In this document: positions 35,824 through 44,563 of the stretch, piece after piece
How the letters are laid out: every line of letters begins with the position of its first letter
How positions within the stretch are numbered: the stretch's first letter is position 1
Source: Phycisphaerales bacterium
GTDB lineage: Bacteria > Planctomycetota > Phycisphaerae > Phycisphaerales > UBA1924
DNA: 64,000 nt
NCBI GenBank assembly: GCA_020849105.1
Contig: JADLGW010000016.1
Span: 1-64,000 of the forward strand
Direction of reading: 5' to 3'
The notes under the pieces: generated by a model
What the model was told of the DNA's origin: nothing
What the model saw: only the letters and a program-made list of their open reading frames with translations
The model's database searches: none
Program-made: the position numbers and the translations under genes

Positions 35824-36690
35824 CTACTTGGCGGGGGCACCCCTGGCCGCGGCGCGGCGCTGCTTGCGATCGGCCTCGAGGATCTTGCTGTAGGCAAAGC
35901 CGGTCATGATGACGGGGATCACGGCCTTCTCGCCCGCGGCACGGGCGACGTCCTCCAGGCGGCGGGCCTTGCCCGCGCGGACGTCCGCGGTCATGTCGGT
36001 GACGGCCTGATCGATCACGGTCAGCATGTACCCGGCGATCTCCCACTTCTCCGGCGTGTCCGGGTAGAGGCGGCTTGCCTTGAGGATCTCAACCGGGAGG
36101 TAGAAGTACCACTTTCCTTCACGCTGGATGAGCGTGACGCCGACGCCCAGCGCGGGCTTGCCGTCCAGCAGCAACGCCGCGGTGTCGTCCGTCAGCGGCG
36201 ACAGTGTGACGCGTTCGGCGCCGCGGGTGAGCCACGCGTAGGGGTCCGCGGCAACCTCCATGAACATCTTGTCCAGGAGTTGCTGCGTGCCACCGGTGGC
36301 GGCGGGATCCCCGGGCCTGCGGGCGGCCCGACCCGCCTGGGTCCGCAGGCCCACCATCTGGGCGACGAACGAGGTGGCCTTGCCTTCCCTGGCCGCGGCC
36401 TCGGCCTCGGCGCGGATATCGGCGACCTCCTTTGGGAAGGCCTGCTGGACGGCGATCCCGAGGTCAGCGAGGCTGGTCAGCACATCCCCGGCCTGATCGA
36501 GAAAGTCTCGGAGGTCCGGGGACTCGGCGTAGACCAGTTCGGTGAGGCGGCGGGCATCGCCCTGCTCGACCATCAGGCGGGCGGTGGCGAGGGTGTCCTG
36601 CGGCGTGGCCTGGCTGTAGCCCTTGTCCCGGCAGCCGGAGAACGCACCGAGTGCCGCGACGAGAACCGTGACAAGCCTGAAGGTGTTCAT
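35824..36690 (-). CDS. Lipoprotein of unknown function
   Basis: The start at 36690 (MNTFRLVTVLVAALGAFSGC) gives a lipoprotein signal with lipobox FSGC; ATG 36696 is two codons upstream. The 288-residue product is alpha-helical and charged, beginning with TPQDTLATARLMVEQGDARR, a tetratricopeptide-like start. It contains WYFYLPVEILKASRLYPDTPEKW and ends in a basic tail (RKQRRAAARGAPAK). I recognise no named family. It would be anchored in the periplasm. It is convergent with lptD, and the divergent neighbour is thiS. Confidence 0.75.
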   Translation of the reverse strand: MNTFRLVTVLVAALGAFSGCRDKGYSQATPQDTLATARLMVEQGDARRLTELVYAESPDLRDFLDQAGDVLTSLADLGIAVQQAFPKEVADIRAEAEAAAREGKATSFVAQMVGLRTQAGRAARRPGDPAATGGTQQLLDKMFMEVAADPYAWLTRGAERVTLSPLTDDTAALLLDGKPALGVGVTLIQREGKWYFYLPVEILKASRLYPDTPEKWEIAGYMLTVIDQAVTDMTADVRAGKARRLEDVARAAGEKAVIPVIMTGFAYSKILEADRKQRRAAARGAPAK

Positions 36691-36748
36691 TTCCACACCC
36701 CTGATACGTCCTCACGAACGGGCTGGTTACGCCCGTAGCGGGGATGCG

Positions 36749-36754
36749 TAGACT
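36749..36754 (+). promoter_or_regulatory. -10 box for thiSG, leaderless geometry
   Basis: TAGACT lies 7 nt before the thiS ATG. No TPP riboswitch is possible in so short a leader. Confidence 0.5.
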
Positions 36755-36761
36755 CCCGCTG

Positions 36762-36962
36762 ATGCGTCTGATCGTCAATGGTACCGAAACTGTGGCCCCC
36801 GACGGCACCTCTGTTGCGGGGCTTGTTGAGCAGATGGGGCTCGCCGGTACGGCGTGCGCGGCTGAGGTGAACCGGGAACTTGTGCCGCGGCGGGAGCAGG
36901 GTGGTCGGCTGCTGCGCGAGGGCGATACGGTGGAACTGGTGACCCTTGTGGGGGGCGGGTGA
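36762..36962 (+). CDS. thiS: Sulfur carrier protein ThiS
   Basis: A 66-residue ubiquitin-like sulfur carrier for thiazole synthesis. It begins with [20 protein letters not shown] and has a strand-helix-strand pattern ([20 protein letters not shown]). It ends in the obligatory Gly-Gly (LVTLVGGG), which is adenylated by ThiF and thiocarboxylated before donating sulfur to ThiG. The stop codon overlaps the thiG start by one base (TGATG). The ATG at 36762 is preferred over upstream ATG 36744 because of the -10 box position and family length. Confidence 0.95.
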   Translation: MRLIVNGTETVAPDGTSVAGLVEQMGLAGTACAAEVNRELVPRREQGGRLLREGDTVELVTLVGGG

Positions 36963-37822
36963 TGAGCGGGGTCGAGGTGAAGGTGGCTCCCCCCATGTCC
37001 GCGGCGGCGCCGCTGGTGATCGGTTCCCGGTCCTTCACGAACCGCCTGATCGTGGGCACGGGGAAGTACCGGGACGGACCGACGATGGCGGCAGCGCTGG
37101 AAGCAGCGGCGGCCCAGGTCGTCACCGTGGCGGTCCGGCGGGAGCGGCTGTTCAACGAGCGGGGCGAGTCCCTGCTCTCATCGCTCGACCTGCGCAGGTA
37201 CACGGTGCTGCCGAACACCGCCGGGTGTTTCACGCCGGGGGACGCGGTACGGGTGGCTGAACTGGGCCGGGAACTGCTGGACCAACTGGGCAATCCGGGT
37301 GCGAACTGGGTGAAACTCGAAGTGCTGGGGGACAAGAAGACGCTGCTCCCGGACCCGGTGGGCACGATTGAGGCGACGCGGACCCTCGTGGCCGGGGGCT
37401 TTGAGGTCCTGGCGTACACCAGTGATGACCCGATCTGCGCGGCACGTATCAAGGATGCGGGGGCGACGGCGGTCATGCCCGCGGGCAGCCCGATCGGCTC
37501 GGGCCAGGGCGTCCTGAACCCCAACAACGTGGTGCTGTGTCTGGAGGCCCTCAAACTGGGCGACCCCCACTACCCGGTGATCGTGGACGCGGGGGTCGGG
37601 GCGGCGTCGGACGTGGCCGCGGCGATGGAACTGGGCGCCGATGGGGTGCTGCTGAATACTGCCGTGGCTCATGCCCGTGACCCTGTGCTCATGGCGAGCG
37701 CGATGCGGCACGCCTGCATCGCCGGGCGCGAGAGTTATCTAGCGGGGCGCATCCCCCGTCGGCTGCACGCCTCCGCCAGCAGCCCCTGGGAAGGTGTCGT
37801 GTCCTACGTCCCGGGAGAATGA
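36962..37822 (+). CDS. thiG: Thiazole synthase ThiG
   Basis: ThiG condenses 1-deoxyxylulose-5-phosphate, dehydroglycine and ThiS-thiocarboxylate into the thiazole of thiamine. Diagnostic segments are [58 protein letters not shown] (the Schiff-base Lys region), [16 protein letters not shown] and [19 protein letters not shown]. The product is 286 residues, slightly longer than usual because of an N-terminal extension. The start ATG at 36962 overlaps the thiS stop (GTG 36959 is also in frame), so translation is coupled. The remaining thi genes are not in the window. Confidence 0.96.
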   Translation: MSGVEVKVAPPMSAAAPLVIGSRSFTNRLIVGTGKYRDGPTMAAALEAAAAQVVTVAVRRERLFNERGESLLSSLDLRRYTVLPNTAGCFTPGDAVRVAELGRELLDQLGNPGANWVKLEVLGDKKTLLPDPVGTIEATRTLVAGGFEVLAYTSDDPICAARIKDAGATAVMPAGSPIGSGQGVLNPNNVVLCLEALKLGDPHYPVIVDAGVGAASDVAAAMELGADGVLLNTAVAHARDPVLMASAMRHACIAGRESYLAGRIPRRLHASASSPWEGVVSYVPGE

Positions 37823-37837
37823 ATCCGGCCCGGCGGG

Positions 37838-37865
37838 TTGACGGGCCGCGGATCGCTGGTATACT
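37838..37865 (+). promoter_or_regulatory. Sigma-70-type promoter of the arsR-metallothionein operon
   Basis: TTGACG (37838-37843) and TATACT (37860-37865) are separated by 16 bp, the best promoter of this type on the plus strand. The expected transcription start falls on the GTG at 37872. Confidence 0.8.
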
Positions 37866-37881
37866 TGCATAGTGGTGCAAG
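37864..37881. promoter_or_regulatory. Probable ArsR-family operator
   Basis: A perfect inverted repeat CTTGCA-N6-TGCAAG overlaps the -10 box and the start codon. A repressor bound here would block initiation, as ArsR/SmtB proteins do at their own promoters. Confidence 0.65.
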
Positions 37882-38300
37882 CACGCAAGCAATCGGGCGG
37901 TGCGACCCGGCTCTCGATCGACGGGCTGCTGGACCCGGCGCTCTTCCGGGCGCTGTCCGACCCGACGCGGCTGCGGCTGCTGGCGGCTCTGGCCGGGCAC
38001 GGGCGACCCTGCGGCGTGGGGGAGATCGCCGAGGGGGCGGGCGTCGACCTGTCGGTCGTCTCCCGGCATCTGTCGGCGCTGGCGGACGCGGGGGTGCTCC
38101 AGGCGACGAAGCAAGGCCGGCGGGTGTCGTACCAGGTCCGGTTCTCCGCGATGGCGGACATGTTCCGGGCGCTGGCGGGGGCGATCTCGGCGTGCTGCCC
38201 GGGCGGCTGCTGCGGAGGCGCGTGCAACTGCGGATGTCCGTGTACGGGCCCCGGGCGTTCCGGGGCTTCATGTTCTTCAGCGAAGGGAGTCGGGTCATGA
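37872..38300 (+). CDS. ArsR/SmtB-family metal-sensing repressor with Cys-rich tail
   Basis: The product is 142 residues. Residues ~18-95 form the ArsR winged helix: PALFRALSDPTRLRLLAALA, GEIAEGAGVDLSVVSRHLSA and VLQATKQGRRVSYQVRF. The tail is unusual: nine cysteines lie between residues 108 and 134 (CCPGGCCGGACNCGCPC), plus Cys47 before the recognition region. This could bind thiophilic metals such as Cu(I), Zn, Cd or As. The start is GTG 37872 (GTG 37875 is also possible), with a TATACT box six nt upstream, so the mRNA should be leaderless. The stop overlaps the start of a metallothionein-like gene (ATGA). I infer that it represses its own operon and is released by metal. Confidence 0.93.
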   Translation: MVQARKQSGGATRLSIDGLLDPALFRALSDPTRLRLLAALAGHGRPCGVGEIAEGAGVDLSVVSRHLSALADAGVLQATKQGRRVSYQVRFSAMADMFRALAGAISACCPGGCCGGACNCGCPCTGPGRSGASCSSAKGVGS

Positions 38301-38392
38301 GCGATCAGACGAAGGTCGGTTGCCCCTGCGGCGAAGATTGCTGCTGCGGGCCGGACTGCAAGTGCGGCAGCGGTTGCTGCTGCGGCAAGTAG
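38297..38392 (+). CDS. Metallothionein-like 31-residue Cys-rich peptide
   Basis: A very short gene whose ATG overlaps the stop of the arsR-type gene. The peptide MSDQTKVG is followed by 23 residues with ten cysteines arranged CPC, CCC, CKC, CCC and separated by short Gly/Asp/Pro/Ser spacers (CGPDCKCGSGCCCGK). There is no signal peptide, so it is cytoplasmic. The density and CxC/CCC patterns are those of a metal-thiolate cluster protein able to bind several soft metal ions. Coupling to a Cys-rich ArsR repressor supports a metal-buffering role. A ribosome binding site AAGGGAG lies upstream within the arsR coding region. I do not recognise an established bacterial metallothionein family in the sequence. 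Confidence 0.85.
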   Translation: MSDQTKVGCPCGEDCCCGPDCKCGSGCCCGK

Positions 38393-38394
38393 AC

Positions 38395-38426
38395 CCCCGG
38401 CCCGTGCGGCGACGCGCGGGCCGGGG
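38395..38426 (+). terminator. Hairpin after the metallothionein gene
   Basis: Ten-bp perfect arms CCCCGGCCCG and CGGGCCGGGG with a 12-nt loop begin 3 nt after the stop codon. There is no T tract, so termination may be incomplete or Rho-assisted. Confidence 0.55.
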
Positions 38427-38511
38427 ATTCAGGAGCGGAGGTTGGGCCCCGCGCCACGCGGGTAATGAAAAACCAGCGTCCGGGCGGGCGCCCGGGACGC
38501 CGGTGATGAAG

Positions 38512-38585
38512 TGGGCGCAACAGGGCTCGAACCTGTGACCTCGGCTATGTGACAGCCGCGCTCTAGCCAACTGAGCTACGCGCCC
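38512..38585 (-). tRNA. tRNA-Val (anticodon CAC as read)
   Basis: A full cloverleaf on the minus strand: acceptor GGGCGCG pairs with TGCGCCC, D-arm GCTC/GAGC, anticodon arm CGGCT/AGCCG, variable loop AGGTC, T-arm ACAGG-TTCGAGC-CCTGT, discriminator A. The anticodon loop reads GTCACAT, placing CAC at positions 34-36 with U33 and A37. G at position 32 is unusual. CCA is not encoded. It is flanked by the metallothionein operon and a large secreted gene. Confidence 0.9.
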
Positions 38586-38621
38586 GTGCGGGGAGAAGGA
38601 TATGCGGGGTCGTCCCCGCCG

Positions 38622-41018
38622 TCACGCCGGCTGGATCGCGAAGCGGGCCCCGTTGGGCCGGATGGTGACGGTCTGCTTCAGTGAGCCCGGCAGCCCGGAG
38701 GCCGAGCCGCTGCCGAACTCACCGACCCGGAAGGCTCCGGTGATGAACTGGAAGGTCTGCCCGGCAACGGGTGGCGAGAGGTAGATGCCGCGTACATCGC
38801 CCGCGAGGTTCACATTCAGCGTGGCGGTAAGCCGGCCGAACTCGCCGGGCGATGCCACGCTGATCTCCAGGCGCGACGCCGTTCCCAGCACGATGTTGCC
38901 GGTGACCGCGAGATGGGAGGCCGCATCCACCTTGATCAGGCCGCTGTTCACGAAGTTCTGGTTGACGCTGGGCGTGAGGCTCAGCACCGCACCGTCCAGG
39001 AGCGAGAGCACGCCGGCGTTGGCGCGGAGGGTCGAGAAGTTGGTGATGCGCCCATCCCCGTGAATGCGGAAGTCCGCGCTGGCGGTCTGCACATCGGCGT
39101 CCTGCACCGTGAGGGTGGCGCCGTCGCGGACCTCCCACACACCGCCGGAGAAGACGCCGGCGCCGAAGTTCGAGACGCGCGACGCGCCCAGGATCAGCGT
39201 GCCGGCCTGCACGTCCACGGTCCCGCTGACGGTCAGCGTGAGCGCCTGGGCCGCCAGGTTCAGCGTGTGGGCGCCGGTCTTGTTCAGCACACCGCCGTTG
39301 GTCAGCGTGCTCGCGCCGCCGGTCGTGGTCAGGGCGCCCGTGGAGGAGAGGTTGAGTTCGCCCTGGGACGAGTTGGTGACGCTGACAAAGTTCCAGACCC
39401 AGTTGCCGCCGGTCCAGGCGATCACGCCGCTGTTGGCAACCGAGCGCTTCAGGGTCTTGGCGCCGTTGCCCTGGAGGATCAGCGACCCGGAGCCGGCCAC
39501 AATCAGCAGGCCGTCGCCCTCGACCGTGCCGCCGGTCCACCTGACAACGCTCAGGACCGTCACGCTGGGGAAGCCGCTGAGCGTGCCCCCGCCCAGCGTG
39601 AAGGACACCCAGTCGAACACCAGCGATCCCTGGCCCTGGCCCGTGAGCGTGCCGAGGTTGACCCCGCCGCCGTGCAGCCGCAGGCCGCCGGAAATGACGT
39701 CCACTGTGGCGGCCGTCTGGTTCGTCAGGCTGACGCCGCCGGCGGCGTTGTCGAAGATCAAGGTCAGCCCGCCCGTCTTGGTGAACAGGCCCGTGTTGAT
39801 GAACCGGTTGACCCCGCCTCCGCTGTAGTACAGGTCGGTACCGGTCGTCCACTCGCTCTTGTTGATGATGACGGCATCGGTGAACTTCAGGCGGCTGCTC
39901 CAGACGACGGTGCCCCGGTTGTCCAGCGTGCCGGTGAACCCCTTGGTGGAACCGGTGGACGTGAGCGAACCGCCCTGTGCGATGGTCAGCACGCCGCTGC
40001 CGAGCATGGTCCCGGCGAGCCAGGTCATGTCGCCGGTGACGGTGAGGTTGCCGGTCCGGCTCATGACCCCGGAGCCAAAGGTGAAGTCCGTGACCGAGCC
40101 GGCGCCGAAGTAGGTGAGCCCCCCCGCCGCGAGGTTGAGCCTGCCGAGCCCGCCGAAGGTCCCGAGCACCTTGTGGACGCCGCCGGAAAGGGTCAGGATT
40201 CCGCCGCCATCGATCGTCGTGTTGCTCGCGATGATGTAGCCGGCATCCTTCAGGACAACGGTCGTGCCGGCACGGGCGCGGACGTTGCCCGCGGCCGCGC
40301 TCCCGCCGCCGGAGAGGGTGAGGGTCCCGGCCCGGGCCTCAACAAGCCCGACCGACTCGAGGCGGACGCCGACGGTGCTCGCGGTGGCGCTGGTCCCGTT
40401 CCGCGCGATGGTGCCGCCGGCGTTGAAGATGAGGTTGGTCCCGTTGACGCTCACGATCGTGCCCGGCGACTGAAGGTTGATGGTGCGCCCGGCGAGGTTG
40501 GTGATCCGGCCATCGATGAACCGCCAGTTGCCGCTCGCCCAGGTGATCGTGCCGTTGTTGACGATCTGGCGGGCGAGCGTGACCGTGCCGTCCACCCGCA
40601 GTTTCCCGGCCGGCCCGATCCTCACCGTGCCGGACCCGCTGATGAGGCCGCCCGTCCAATCGAACGCGGCCCCGATGTCCAGGTGGCCCGCGCCGGCGAT
40701 GATGCCGCCGGAGAGATTGAGCGGCCCCAGGGAGTTGAGCGACACGGCCGTCATCAGCGTCCCGGCGCTCACGCTGAGCGTCTCGAACGAACGGATGGAA
40801 CGGACAAAGGTCGTCACACCCTGGTCGTGCGTGATAGTCAGGCCGCCCGGTTGGTCGAGCACCACGTCGTCGGATGGGCCCGGCAGCACGTCGCCCGCCC
40901 AGTTGAGCGGGTTGTGCCACGAGTTGTCGCCGCCGCCGCCGTCCCAGGTGATGGTGGACAGGAGTGTTCTGGACTCAAGCGCTTCGAGGGCGAGGAACGA
41001 CTCTGGGCGGCTCCGCAT
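38622..41018 (-). CDS. Large secreted repeat protein with LEPR-XLL-like N-terminus
   Basis: The start at 41018 has AAAGG upstream and gives MRSRPESFLALEALESRTLL. The motif LEALESRTLLS is a variant of the planctomycete LEPR-XLL (LEPRVLLS) N-terminal signal found on giant secreted proteins. The remaining ~770 residues are Gly/Thr/Asn-rich repeats with units such as GGGTLSGFPSVTVLSVVRW, TNLAGRTINL and NLSGGIIAG. This pattern is seen in autotransporter-like or parallel beta-helix adhesins. There is no dockerin; the C-terminus ends with a strand-rich region (VRGIYLSPPVAGQTFQFITG). It is probably a cell-surface or matrix protein. An upstream TATAGT (41205-41210, minus) may be its -10, with a 190-nt leader holding a G10 run (41179-41188). 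Confidence 0.85.
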   Translation of the reverse strand: MRSRPESFLALEALESRTLLSTITWDGGGGDNSWHNPLNWAGDVLPGPSDDVVLDQPGGLTITHDQGVTTFVRSIRSFETLSVSAGTLMTAVSLNSLGPLNLSGGIIAGAGHLDIGAAFDWTGGLISGSGTVRIGPAGKLRVDGTVTLARQIVNNGTITWASGNWRFIDGRITNLAGRTINLQSPGTIVSVNGTNLIFNAGGTIARNGTSATASTVGVRLESVGLVEARAGTLTLSGGGSAAAGNVRARAGTTVVLKDAGYIIASNTTIDGGGILTLSGGVHKVLGTFGGLGRLNLAAGGLTYFGAGSVTDFTFGSGVMSRTGNLTVTGDMTWLAGTMLGSGVLTIAQGGSLTSTGSTKGFTGTLDNRGTVVWSSRLKFTDAVIINKSEWTTGTDLYYSGGGVNRFINTGLFTKTGGLTLIFDNAAGGVSLTNQTAATVDVISGGLRLHGGGVNLGTLTGQGQGSLVFDWVSFTLGGGTLSGFPSVTVLSVVRWTGGTVEGDGLLIVAGSGSLILQGNGAKTLKRSVANSGVIAWTGGNWVWNFVSVTNSSQGELNLSSTGALTTTGGASTLTNGGVLNKTGAHTLNLAAQALTLTVSGTVDVQAGTLILGASRVSNFGAGVFSGGVWEVRDGATLTVQDADVQTASADFRIHGDGRITNFSTLRANAGVLSLLDGAVLSLTPSVNQNFVNSGLIKVDAASHLAVTGNIVLGTASRLEISVASPGEFGRLTATLNVNLAGDVRGIYLSPPVAGQTFQFITGAFRVGEFGSGSASGLPGSLKQTVTIRPNGARFAIQPA

Positions 41019-41237
41019 GGCTGACCTTTCACGCCCGATGGGCACTGGCTCGTCGCGTTCGGGCTCCCCGGACCGGCGGGGCGTCTCCCGCCGCGGCGTG
41101 GATGGGCGAGCCCGCGCGGGCACGCCCCAGCCGTCCGGGCCGCGAGACCTTCGCCCCGCCTGCCCCGAAACCCCCGCTCCCCCCCCCCGCTCCCCGTCGG
41201 CGAGACTATACGGCGGCGGGCCGGTGTGGATCGCTGC

Positions 41238-42704
41238 TTACGGGCAGCCGAGGGCGTACTGCGTCTGGAAGCACTGGAAGTCGGCCAGGTCCCAGTGCCC
41301 GTCGGCGTTGCAGTCGGCGTAGGGGGTCTTGAAGACATGGTTGGTGGTGAAGCACCCGAAGTCGGCGAGCGTGAGGGCCCCGTCGTTGTCGCAGTCCGGG
41401 AAGCAGGGCCGGCGCTCCGGGGCCTGCGGGCAGCCCCAGCGGGCGACGTGCCAGGAGTACTCGGTGCCGGCGTAGTAGAACAGCCCGCCGACGTAGAGCC
41501 CGCCGGGGTTGGGCCCCGGGCCGTCCTCGTCGAAGACGCCCAGCGCATCGACGCCGGTGCCCTGCCCGAAGCCGGTGACGCCGACCGCGCCGGGCTCTCC
41601 CAGCGCGTGCCACTGCTGCCCGTCCCAGCGGGCGATCCCGTGGACAGGCATCTGCCCGGCGTGGGTGAAGAGCCCGCCGACGAAGAGTGATTCCCGCTCC
41701 GGCCCCGGGCCGTCGGCGTCGAAGACGGCCATGGCGTTGACGGTGGAGTTGAGCCGCTCGCCGGGGCGGACCCAGTGCTGCTGCTCGTCCAGGCGCATGA
41801 GCGGGTCGCTGAGAGTGGTGCCGTTGATGCGGTAATACCCACCGACGTAGAGCGATTCCGGGTGCGGGCCCGGCCCGTCGTCGTCGTAGACTGCCAGCGC
41901 ATCGACCGTGCCGAACCGGATGAGCGGCGAGCCGACGGCCTCCCAGGACTTGCCGTCCCAGCGCCCGATCTTGCGGATCGGGTCGCCGGGGTTGTCGCCG
42001 AAACTGCCGCCCGCGTACAACGCTTCGGACCGCGGCCCCGGGCCGTCGTCATCGAACGTTGCGAGATCATAAATACCACCGGGCAGCCACGAAAGATTCG
42101 GCGAGGGCAGCTCCTGCCAGAAGGCCCCATCCCATGACACTGCACCAACGCCGCCCGGCGTAACCAGGTGGAGTCGGCCGCCCAGGTAGAGCCTGGTCGG
42201 GGGGCCACTCGGACGGTGCCATCGCGCGGCATAAGCAACCGCGCCTTTCGGCCCATCACCGATGGCGTGGAATCCATCCGACTCCACGCGCACAACCGTG
42301 GGTAGTTCGACTCCGGCGAACGATGGATAGAAGAATCCCGCGATGATGCCGCCCGGTTCCCCGGGGGCTGCCGGACCGGCCGCGTTGACACTGCTGTTCA
42401 GCGGCGGGCGCCCGTACGGATTGGCGAAACTCTCTCCATCACAGAACGCGATCCGCTGCGGCCATTGACCGGCGAGCCCGAGGAACCCGCCGCCGGTCAT
42501 GAGCGTGCCGTTCGGCTCGGTCGGGTTCAGCCCCCGTGCCACCCCGAACCCGAGCGCCTGCCAGCCGGCGCCGTGCTTGAGACCCCCCCAGCCAGGGACG
42601 CATTGCGCCTGCAGGGACCACGACATGCTGAGCGCAATGAACGCCGCGCGCGCGGCGCTGGACCGCGCGCGCGACGACAGGTTGAACTCGGGGATGAGAT
42701 GCAC
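41238..42704 (-). CDS. Secreted propeller-like protein with GC-type dockerin
   Basis: A GTG at 42704 preceded by GAGAGGGGA is the best start and opens an N-terminal export signal (RAAFIALSMSWSLQAQC). The body repeats the unit WDGxxWxALGxP...AVFDDDGPGPxxESLYVGGxF about seven times, as in the first gene of the window and in the 26-28 kb protein. The C-terminus is a tandem dockerin (CFPDCDNDGALTLADFGCFT and DCNADGHWDLADFQCFQ) ending ALGCP; HWD and QCF are unusual substitutions. It lies 11 bp behind the preceding secreted gene, so the two are probably one transcript. Exported; ligand unknown. Confidence 0.9.
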   Translation of the reverse strand: MHLIPEFNLSSRARSSAARAAFIALSMSWSLQAQCVPGWGGLKHGAGWQALGFGVARGLNPTEPNGTLMTGGGFLGLAGQWPQRIAFCDGESFANPYGRPPLNSSVNAAGPAAPGEPGGIIAGFFYPSFAGVELPTVVRVESDGFHAIGDGPKGAVAYAARWHRPSGPPTRLYLGGRLHLVTPGGVGAVSWDGAFWQELPSPNLSWLPGGIYDLATFDDDGPGPRSEALYAGGSFGDNPGDPIRKIGRWDGKSWEAVGSPLIRFGTVDALAVYDDDGPGPHPESLYVGGYYRINGTTLSDPLMRLDEQQHWVRPGERLNSTVNAMAVFDADGPGPERESLFVGGLFTHAGQMPVHGIARWDGQQWHALGEPGAVGVTGFGQGTGVDALGVFDEDGPGPNPGGLYVGGLFYYAGTEYSWHVARWGCPQAPERRPCFPDCDNDGALTLADFGCFTTNHVFKTPYADCNADGHWDLADFQCFQTQYALGCP

Positions 42705-42715
42705 CGGGTCCCCTC

Positions 42716-44393
42716 TCAGTTCTGCTTGTAACACACCGTCACGAAGTCCTTTCCCGTGGACGACGAGTACGACGTGCCGGTGATGAACACCAGCGGCTTG
42801 CCGGGGGACGCGGGGTCGTCGACCGCAACCGCGTGGCCGGCATCGTACCCGGGGTTGCCGGTATCGCTGAAGAGCGTGTACCAGGACACCGCCGCCGGAG
42901 TGGCGATGTTGTACTTAAACGTCAGGGCGTCGAAGTTCCCGCTGGTCGCGGCCGTGGAGCGCCCTGTGATGAACTCCTCGACCGTCGTGGAGCCCGGGAC
43001 GGCCCGGATCGCGACCCCCAGCCCTTCGTGCTGCCGGCTCGACACCGGGTTGAACGTCACCGCCCAGTCGAGCGAAACGCTCGCGACGCCGGCGGCATGA
43101 GTGTAGAGCGCAGTCGCGACGGTGTAGGTTGGGCTGGGCTTTGAGTAGCCGGTCAGGCAGAGGCGAAAGTTGCTCCCGTCGTCGACGACCCGGGCGTCCG
43201 TGCAGTAGTCGTCCTCTCCGAAATCGATCGTGCCGGTCCACAGAAGGTCGCCGCCGATGGAGCCGCCCAGGTCCTGGTACCCGATCGCGACGAAGTCGTG
43301 CGGGTGCGCGTACTCCTCGCATTCGTAGGTCTGCCCGACCGTGTAGAAAGCGTTGGCCGTGACCGACAGCGTCTGGTCGCCCGGAAAGGTGAGCCCGGTG
43401 CAGGTGTCGTCGAGCCCACACCCGTTGTCGTAGCGGTCGCTCCAGTGGAGCCCGGTGTTGTTGAACATCAGCGCGACGATGTCGTCGTCGCCGCTCGCGC
43501 CGTCCTGGGACGTGCCGTTCATGGTCACCTGCAGCGCGACCGAGTCGCCGTCCTCGACGATGATCGGCCCGCCGATCTCGCAGGATCGGTCGTTCCCGCC
43601 GAAGTCGTACGCGCGCACACCCGCTCCCCGCCCCCCGATGCTCGGCCACGCCGGATGCAGGTTGCCGTCGATGTCGTAGGCGATCGCGATGATGTCCTGG
43701 CCCGTGGTGGAGGTCTCGGTCGTCGCCGCGACGACGACGGCCTCACCCGCGTTGGTCACGCACGTGATGTCGGTCGGCACGTCCTCCGCGTAGACCACGG
43801 GCGGGCCCGCGCTCTTGACGCCCTTGTACCGGCGCACGCCGGGGTATTCGGGCCTGTTTGGGTCGAACGCCCACGGATTCGATCCGAGCGTCGGATCAAG
43901 ATCCTTGTCGTACTTGATCGTGATGACATCCATCGTGCCGTCGGTCGGGTTCTCCGACTCGCCCGTCACGTACACGTTGCCCTCGGCGTCCACAGCAAGA
44001 GCGACGGCCTTGCTGTTGACCTCCGTGCTGGCGCCGTCCGGCGGGTAGTACGCCCGCTTAGTGGCGACCTGCACGGGGCTCGAGTTGTCATCGGGGTTGT
44101 AGCGGAAGGTCGCAAACCGCGTCTTGCCGTTGGCGTCGGTCACGTAGCCCGTCGTGAAGACGTACCGCTCCTGGGGGTCCGACGGGTTCTGCCAGAACAC
44201 GATGTCCCGACCCTCGTCATCCGCGCTCACGCCGGCCCAGTGTTCGCGCCCTCGCCAGTGCTGCTGCAATGGCGGCACCAGCAGCCCCCCCCCCCCCCCC
44301 CGCACCCCCGCCCGTCGCACCGGGCTGCCCGAACGCAAGGGATGCCACGCCCAAAGAGAGCGCCGCTGCCGAAGAAACAGAAAACTTCCGCAT
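42716..44393 (-). CDS. Large secreted SBBP-like protein, frameshifted at a G17 tract
   Basis: The ATG at 44393 follows GGAGG and opens a signal peptide (MRKFSVSSAAALSLGVASLA). About 30 codons on, the coding strand has 17 consecutive G (44285-44301). In this frame translation then ends soon at 44217, whereas the frame of the ~475-residue body continues from the other side of the tract (LLVPPLQQHWRG...). A tract of 16 (or 13, 19) G would join signal peptide and body. The body has repeats typical of SBBP/beta-propeller proteins: YVFTTGYVTDANGKTRFATF, NVYVTGESENPTDGTMDVIT, VFITGTSYSSSTGKDFVTVC. There is no dockerin. It is expressed from a strong promoter at 44484-44512. The frame state may be variable or an assembly artefact. 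Confidence 0.8.
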
Positions 44394-44483
44394 GTGAACC
44401 TCCGCGTCTGCGCCCCTCGTGGGGCTTGTCGGCGGGCGAGGTCGTGTACGCACCGGGAACCCGGGTCTCACTCGCCCACGCCC

Positions 44484-44512
44484 AGTATGCCGCGCGCCCG
44501 GACACATGTCAA
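44484..44512 (-). promoter_or_regulatory. Strong sigma-70-type promoter
   Basis: On the minus strand TTGACA (44507-44512) and CATACT (44484-44489) are separated by 17 bp. It drives the G17-containing secreted gene with a leader of about 85 nt and a ribosome binding site. Confidence 0.8.
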
Positions 44513-44563
44513 GGGAATTGTTCGGGATCGCATTGACTGTCTCCCGCCGCGAACCCGCGCGTC

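Noticed and set aside
36700-36761. TPP riboswitch before thiSG
   Set aside because: The space between the -10 box and the start codon is only 7 nt, and no thi-box-like sequence is visible.
38913-41024. 703-codon plus-strand frame opposite the LEPR-XLL-like gene
   Set aside because: The minus-strand gene has a ribosome binding site and family motif; this frame is Ala/Gly/Arg-rich noise.
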